Positions 58,108 through 64,000 of a DNA stretch of 64,000 bases are shown piece after piece (position 1 is the stretch's first letter; each line of letters begins with the position of its first letter). The notes beneath the pieces are model-generated. The model ran no database searches and was not told the DNA's origin. It worked only from the letters and a program-made list of their open reading frames with translations. Both the position numbers and the translations under genes were made by a program. This stretch comes from Microplitis mediator (taxonomy: Eukaryota; Arthropoda; Insecta; Hymenoptera; Braconidae), in contig NC_079976.1 in the NCBI RefSeq assembly GCF_029852145.1, forward strand, positions 24,516,924 through 24,580,923, given 5' to 3'.

Positions 58108-59179
58108 TCACATATGAGTTAATTCACCCTCGACATGAATTGTTACATATGGATCTTTTTCAGGTTCATAAATAGTTACATCAGCGATTATTTTACCGTC
58201 TGGTGCACCCTCTGGTATTTTATCTTTGGTAATAATATATTTGCTTATTTCAAAATTGCTACCCTGTAAATAAATAAAATAACAAATTAAAATCTATAAG
58301 GAATTGATTTATTGAATAAAAATACTTACGGGTTTTACTGGACAACTTTTAGGGAATTCACCGTCAGGTATTCCTTTTGCCAAAATATCTTTACCAAGAG
58401 TTTCATCATCGAATGCTTCGCAAACAGTTGTATCTACATCAGCAACTTGATTGCCGTCGAATTGAATAACTGCTGACATCTATTTTTAAAAAAATTTATT
58501 TATTTAGTAAATTATTATTTTATTTTTGTTTTTATATAATTAGATACATTACCCTCATATTTTCAGGTAAATCTTTTTTAACTGGAGATTTTATAGAGAC
58601 TGTATCACCAGGACTAAATATTTCGCCGGACCAATCATCGAAGAATGGATTATTTGCCACAGTATTAACTGTTATTTTATGTAACTTAACTTTTGCCTGA
58701 AATAATTTACATATTACTATTATTATTATTATTATTATCATCAGTAATCATTTAGATTATACTTTTAATAAGGTTTCACAAAAAACAATGTAAACCCTGA
58801 TTAAAAAAGTGAATTGAAAAGTATTGAAAAAGATGAGAAATGAATCCTTTCGAATACTTTCTATACCCCAAGGTTTTCATTTTGACATAAAATGAATACT
58901 TTTCAATCCCAAAATAATAAAAGAATTTCTGAACTTCCGAGGAATTGAAAAAGATTCAAATGAATTGAAATTTTTGGAAACACTACAGCTTGAATAAAAA
59001 TGTTATGAGATACTTTTTCTTTAAATTATTCATTTATTTAAATCGTGATAGTATTTATTTACTATTATTAGTTTTTTAAATTTGAAATTAATTTAAAATT
59101 TATGAAAACTTACATCTTGTCCGATTACTAAATTGACTGATAAAACAGTCAATAAAAATTGAATCAACAAATGCTTCAT
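58108..59179 (-). CDS. Secreted ML/GM2-activator-like protein, copy C
   Basis: Four exons, phase-0 introns: 59179-59114, 58696-58553, 58479-58330, 58263-58108 (TGA), 171 residues. Signal peptide MKHLLIQFLLTVLSVNLVIG is nearly identical to copy B. Mature features: NNPFFDDWSGEIFSPGDTVS, SPVKKDLPENMR, Cys in TTVCEAFDD, FPKSCPVKPGSNFEI, PEGAPDGKI and the final EGELTHM. Exon 2 is two codons shorter than in A and B (144 versus 150 nt). Two cysteines. The shared structure and adjacency show local tandem duplication; B and C look closest. Expected to be secreted and to bind a hydrophobic ligand; expression is not predictable from sequence. Confidence 0.72.
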
Positions 59180-59949
59180 GGTTTTACCAACAGTAATTGA
59201 AACTTGTGTACAAATTATAATTCAAAGTGATGATACAATGTATTTTTCACGGCTATTTATATGGATTTTTATAAAATTTATCTGCTATCACAACTTATTA
59301 TGTAAATTTTTTTTTTTTTTTGTGATACATTGTTGTTCAATAAAATCTAGATTGATTACTTAAAATTGATACGTGTATTTTAGTAATCGTGAGACAGGAT
59401 GTTTACATCCTCTCTATTAAACAATAAATAATAAAAATAATTTTTATCTTGTGATTTATTGAATTAATAATAAAAATAACAATAATTGTTGTTGTTATTA
59501 TTATTATTATGTCTTTGTTTTTTAAATGCTCGGGGGATTATCTCTGCTAGTCTGACTCTAGCAATAGTCTATACCGAGAACTGATTTTGATTGTCATCTG
59601 TTACTATACTACTAGTAAGTTGTCTAATCAACAAGATAGTTAGTAGGTGCCGTACAGCCGCAGTAGGCAAAATTCTATTGCCTAACTAGACTGAGGAACC
59701 TGAGATAATAATAACAGTCGTCTGCATTCACAATATCAGAAAGTCAATTTGTGATAATGAAAAACAAGTTGGTATTCTAAGGAATTCAGACACAAAAGAC
59801 TGGCTCATCCCTTCAAGAACGCAAAAAATGACCACGATAAGCTTGACACGATAGTCCAGATAAAGTTTGCCAATTTAAAACGGAAGATCCTGGTAAGATA
59901 TATTTGTCGTTGGCACGAAAAAAACAAAATTATATTATTAACGACGATT
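59180..59949. other. Gene-free spacer upstream of ML copy C
   Basis: It contains the GAGACAGGATGTTTACATC phrase (about 59390), an ATT-rich tract and a somewhat GC-richer stretch at 59520-59720 that I could not assign. Confidence 0.45.
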
Positions 59950-60268
59950 AATTTAGGCAGTGTTTTAGGACCAGTCCTTTTCTCATTGTTCATAAATGAT
60001 TTTCCAAAATGTCTGAAACACTGCTATCATCTTTTTTATGCCGATGAGGGTATTATTTATCTTCGATGCAAATTGAGTAAATTTATTGAAGCGATAAACG
60101 AACTTAATGAAGATATTGCTGCTGTAACAAGATGGTGTCAACTAAATAAACTCAAAATTAATGCTATAAAGACCAAGGCGATGTTCATAGGCAGCAATCA
60201 TAACATAAATTCGATAGATTTAAATGACGTACCAGAAATTATTATCAACGGAGAGCCTATTGAATATC
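59950..60268 (+). pseudogene. Reverse-transcriptase fragment of a non-LTR retrotransposon
   Basis: The frame reads GSVLGPVLFSLFINDFPKCL then YADEGIIYL, RWCQLNKLKINAIKTKAMFI and EIIINGEPIEYP, the palm-domain layout of LINE reverse transcriptases. The catalytic FADD/YADD box reads YADE, so the second aspartate is lost. Upstream RT and the downstream continuation are missing; the frame is cut at 60268 by a MITE. Confidence 0.8.
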
Positions 60269-60530
60269 CCGGGTAAAAATATCTAGCCTCAATCCAGCCT
60301 CACTGAGTAAAAAAAGCATTTTGAGCCTCAAATGATGTTCAAAAAGCATCAATGAGCCTCAAATAATACTGATCGAATTTAAATTACATAGTCGAATAGT
60401 AGGTTCATTTGAGGCTCATCAAGGCATCTTGAGGATTTGAGTCTCAAAATACTTTCTTTACTCAGTGAGGCTGGATTGAGGCTTACTTGGGTTCGATGAA
60501 GCTAAATTGAGGCTAGATATTTTGACCCGG
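60269..60530. mobile_element. MITE inserted in the RT fragment
   Basis: CCGGGTAAAAATATCTAGCC at the left pairs with GGCTAGATATTTTGACCCGG at the right with one mismatch. Internal subrepeats are AGCCTCAAT / ATTGAGGCT. No ORF. Confidence 0.75.
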
Positions 60531-61538
60531 ACTTATTGCCTCATGAAATATCCAATTATATGCCGACAAAAAATAATATGTTAAACCTTTCAGGATTTGC
60601 TTATACACCTACTACTCAATGTGTCCATTAGTAGCTGCATCTACAATATTATTATTATAATAATCAGCAAAAAAATATGACCTATCAAAAATTATTGAAT
60701 GTTATAATTTTGCAATAAATTTTGCTGACTTCTACATCCATAATTATAATTCATTTCATTAAATCTTTTGAATGTGTGTTCTTGAACATAAAAAACAATT
60801 TACATGCATACACGCATATATACATAAAAAATCTATATTTGCATATGTATCAATAGGTATTATCAATAGAGGAGCGTGATTAAATTTAGATACCATCACA
60901 TGATTAATAAGAAACAAAATAAAACTATACTCTAAAATTTTATCTTTATTTATTCCGATAATAATAAATTCCGTGTAAATTAAAAATAAAATGAAAGCAA
61001 ATATTTATCTAAAAATTATTGAAAGTAATTAGTCATAAGTTAAGTATAAATTAAAAATAAATTTTCACTTTTAGCCTCTCCAGTAAACTCTCTCTTTCAT
61101 TTCCTTGCCCCTTTCCCGCCTTCGCGCGCGCACTTAAAATAAAAAGGTTTTTTTTTTTAAATAATGCGCGCGCATCTGATGGTGTCATGGCGTCGGCAGT
61201 CTTATGTCAATTCTCTCGTTATACTCGTCATTATAAATAAATAGTAACAATATATAAATAATAGTAGTGTCAATATCGATATATATGTCAACATAAGTGT
61301 AATTGTCTGTAAAAAACAAAAAAAAAATCATTTCTAATCCAGCATTTAAAGTTAGAAAATATGTTTAAAATGTCTCTGCTATCCAGCTCTCGCGTACACG
61401 CTGTTTATTTTTAGTAGTGTTTTTTTAATTATTTATTGTAGCAAGAAATTAATGTTTAGGCAATAACTGCAGTACAGTGAATGAAATAAAGGATAAAATT
61501 TATTTAAAATAAATAAATTGATATCTATATCTTTAAAA
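60531..61538. promoter_or_regulatory. Upstream region and putative promoter of the TMEM272-like gene
   Basis: A CG-rich patch (CGCGCGCGCAC at about 61123-61133 and ATGCGCGCGCATCTGATGG at about 61163) followed by a long leader (to 61538) is the likely promoter and 5' UTR. 60531-61080 is plain AT-rich sequence. Confidence 0.4.
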
Positions 61539-62957
61539 ATGGCTGAAAGTGAACCGCGAAATGAAGAAACAATAACCATAAATCCTGTAGCACAAGGAGC
61601 ACAAGGAGCACAAGGACATCCTTCATGTAATTTAATAAGACAAATTGGTTATATACCATGTACACCACCACCTTCGTATCCCAATATTAATTTACCACCA
61701 GGACATCCGGCAAATTTAATAAATGATCGCGGGGCACCACCTTCATATGAAGAAGTCATAGATCGTAATGGTATTTTTTTTTTTTTTATATTAATTATTT
61801 ACAAAATACTTTTAAATATTTTTAAGGATTATTTAAAAAATTCACTTAGTTGCTAATTCCATAAACAATTGATGTAATAATAATAATTATTATTATTGTT
61901 ATTATTATGTGCAATTGTTTATTTTGGAAATGGAGATGAAGCTACAGCTAAAGGTCAAGGTTTATTTTCTGGTCGACGTTTTTATTTTTATTTACTTAGA
62001 TTCCGACTTTTATGGACTTTATGTCCTTGAAGGTGTTTAAGAAAGGATTGTTATTCATTCATTTATTATTATTTTTTTTTTTATTAATTCGAAAATTGAG
62101 GCAATTTTTTTTTTTTGGTATTAAATTATGTCTGGAAATTTTTTTGCGAATATTGATTAAAAATAATGTCCTTGCGTTCAGTCATTTTACTTATATTTTA
62201 GCGCTCTTTAAAATAACTCATAGGTTATTGCAATAAAAACAAAAAAAATTCTTATAATTGTTGATAAATTGAATAAATATTTAAAATAAAAACATAATGA
62301 ATTATTTATTTTAATAAATCAAATATTCTTTTGTTGATATTAATTTTACAGATAATTAAATTACTTTTAAAATCCAGTTATTAATATTGTGAAAAAAATT
62401 TTTTTTTTCTTTTGAATAAATTTCTATAATTTATATAATTTTTTTACAAATAATTTGATAGCCTTAAATTCCTGTATATTAATTATTTATAAAAAAAACT
62501 TAATAATATATGATTACAGCTCCACCACCTTCATACGATTCACTCTTTGGTCGTATGAGAGAAGCCCATAAAACCTCTAAGGGCGTCTTTGACTTTTTAC
62601 TTAACATCGTAGTCCTACTTTTAGGCACCAGTAAGTTATTATAAAATTACCAAATAAAATAAATAAATAAATAATAATTAAATATTTTTTTAGTTGGCTG
62701 TACAATAATAATTGGCGTAACAATAGTAGTACCAGTATGTATGATGATAATCGGTGCGATGTATCTGTACGATTGTCCACAAGGAGAATACATTCCAGTG
62801 TATTTATTAGTCGGCGGTGGTTTCGGTGTCTTCAAACAATTATTATATTTATCAGCACGTGTCCGTCAGCGGCCAGAAGATCGCGATGAAGAGAGAATAC
62901 GTCAATCACCAACATTAACGTTAATTAATTGCTTTACACTCGGATGGTTTATTATTG
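61539..62957 (+). CDS. TMEM272-like membrane protein with PPxY motifs (3' partial)
   Basis: Exons 61539-61770, 62520-62630 and 62694-62957 join in frame (202 codons). The cytosolic N terminus carries a GAQGAQG repeat and three PPSY motifs (TPPPSYPNI, APPSYEEVI, PPPSYDSLF), ligands for WW domains of Nedd4-type ubiquitin ligases. Hydrophobic segments follow: a FDFLLNIVVLLLGTIGCTII stretch running into VVPVCMMIIGAMYLYDC, then VYLLVGGGFGVFKQLLYL, then a charged loop and NCFTLGWFIIG. This resembles the insect TMEM272-like family. At 62957 there is a donor GGTAATT; reading through gives only NLLHK before a stop, so a further exon beyond the window is more likely. The role is unknown; a membrane adaptor subject to ubiquitination is an inference from the PPxY motifs. 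Confidence 0.7.
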
Positions 62958-63268
62958 GTAATTTATTACATAAATAAATCAATCAATCGATCAATATATT
63001 TTATTAATGCGTTACTGATGTCCTGATCGGTTAATATTTTTAAATTTACTCGATAACTAAAGTTAATTTTTTAACGTCGACATGAAATAAATTTTCAATG
63101 ACTTGTGCAATAATTTCCATCATAAGTTCCTGGTTGAAGATACTGATGACAAAAATCTTTAGATGGATACTGTATGGAGCTGCACAAGATTGCATACAAA
63201 AGACAATTGTAGCAGTCTTGTACTTTTTTTTTTTTTTATTTTTTTCAAGTGTCTTGCGGGAACCTCGT
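62958..63268. other. Intron or 3' region of the TMEM272-like gene
   Basis: AT-rich. I looked for the missing last exon here and found no convincing membrane-segment-coding stretch after a good acceptor. Confidence 0.4.
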
Positions 63269-63407
63269 ACTGCCGTGATGAGGAGAAGGGAAGTAACTTG
63301 ACTTACTGCTTTTCTATTTAACTTGTGTTAAATTAACATTTGTAAGACTATAAAATAGAAAGGCAGTAAGTGAACTTACTGCCCTTTTCCTAAGCACGGC
63401 AGCGTGA
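63269..63407. mobile_element. Short palindromic MITE
   Basis: TACTGCCGTGATGAGGAGAA... on the left pairs with the inverse of CTTTTCCTAAGCACGGCAGC on the right, and CTTACTGCTTTTCTATTT pairs with AAATAGAAAGGCAGTAAG. About 140 bp. Confidence 0.65.
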
Positions 63408-63512
63408 TGATATATCTGTGGCGCTTGTCGAGCAAATCTAGCGCAAGTTATGCGTGAGAATCTTTAAAATATTTCTGTCGCAAGTTTTGCCCAAGAAATG
63501 TGTAAATAAATA

Positions 63513-63841
63513 GGGGTGTGCGAATCTTGTTCAAATCGAATAGTTCGAAGGTTCAAATAGTTCAGAATATTCGAATAGTTAGAAATTTTTTCGAATATTC
63601 GGTAAATAATATTATTGCACCTGAAAAATTAAGGATTTTTTAACTTTTTTAAATTGAAAAACTATTATATTATTTATTTTTGTACCTGAAAATAGTCTAT
63701 ATGATCATAAACTCAATGAACGTGAAATTTAAAAAAGTTTTAACTATTCGAATCTTTCGAATCTTCGAGGCCAATCTTGAATCGAATTGTTCGATTCGAT
63801 TCGCCTTGAATAATTCAAATTTTTGAGTATTCGCACACCCC
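63513..63841. mobile_element. TA-flanked MITE with GGGGTGTGCGAA ends
   Basis: GGGGTGTGCGAAT and ATTCGCACACCCC are exact inverse ends flanked by TA (63511-63512, 63842-63843). The 329-bp interior is dense in TTCGAA/ATTCGAAT phrases. Tc1/mariner-type target; no ORF. Confidence 0.85.
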
Positions 63842-64000
63842 TAGTAAATAATTTCATCAACCAATCGTGTTAGCTTGCACAATTCTTTAGATTTAATATA
63901 AAACAAGTTTATTTTTTTAAATTCTGCACAAGATTTTAAATTAAAAACTTTTCTTCAGTGTCTGCAGCAAGATTTTCTGTCATATGAAAACGTAGAAAAT

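Noticed and set aside
61518..61538. Upstream extension of the TMEM272-like protein from a TTG codon
   Set aside because: A eukaryotic start at the ATG at 61539 is expected; the upstream codons are non-ATG 5' UTR.

Overview
The window is AT-rich nuclear DNA from an animal. Genes are split by GT-AG introns, intergenic DNA is full of MITE-like foldback elements and LINE tails, and all recognisable proteins have insect-type homologues (UNC79, TBRG1, FAM110, EIPR1, PNO1, EI24, TMEM272-like, divergent ionotropic receptors, small secreted ML/GM2-activator-like proteins). The gene set, the very low GC and the repeat types fit a hymenopteran insect, perhaps a parasitoid wasp. That assignment is inference; no search was run.

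Layout. 1-9400 (+): the last 15 exons of UNC79, with a 3.2-kb intron holding nested transposons. 10837-12752 (-): TBRG1, tail-to-tail with UNC79. 12950-14230: a TIR element, an inverted relative and a LINE insertion. 14520-19190: an ionotropic-receptor (IR) pseudogene remnant, a TA-flanked TIR element and an intact IR gene (+). 19190-25337: no confident gene; a truncated PNO1 pseudogene, an orphan promoter-like block and several foldback elements. 25338-30661 (-): FAM110 homologue, perhaps with a 5' UTR exon near 40.2-40.5 kb. 40913-42894 (+) EIPR1 and 42958-43822 (-) PNO1 are convergent with only 63 bp between stop codons. 45547-47785 (-): a second intact IR gene, an inverted paralogue of the first. 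50965-52574 (-): EI24. 53526-59179 (-): three tandem four-exon genes for small secreted ML/GM2-activator-like proteins. 59950-60530: an RT fragment carrying a MITE. 61539-62957 (+): 5' part of a TMEM272-like PPxY membrane-protein gene, probably continuing past the window.

The genes do not form one pathway. UNC79 belongs to the NALCN sodium-leak channel complex, EIPR1 to endosomal recycling and dense-core vesicle biology, PNO1 to 40S ribosome assembly, EI24 to ER/autophagy, and the IRs and ML proteins probably to chemosensation and lipid binding.

The most informative structure is the history recorded in paralogous and nested copies. The two IR genes share near-identical N-terminal, pore and C-tail segments but have sharply diverged ligand-binding lobes. 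Two transposons can be dated as younger than the IR duplication because each partner copy preserves the empty site. A third element can be dated the same way from a duplicated FAM110 intron segment.
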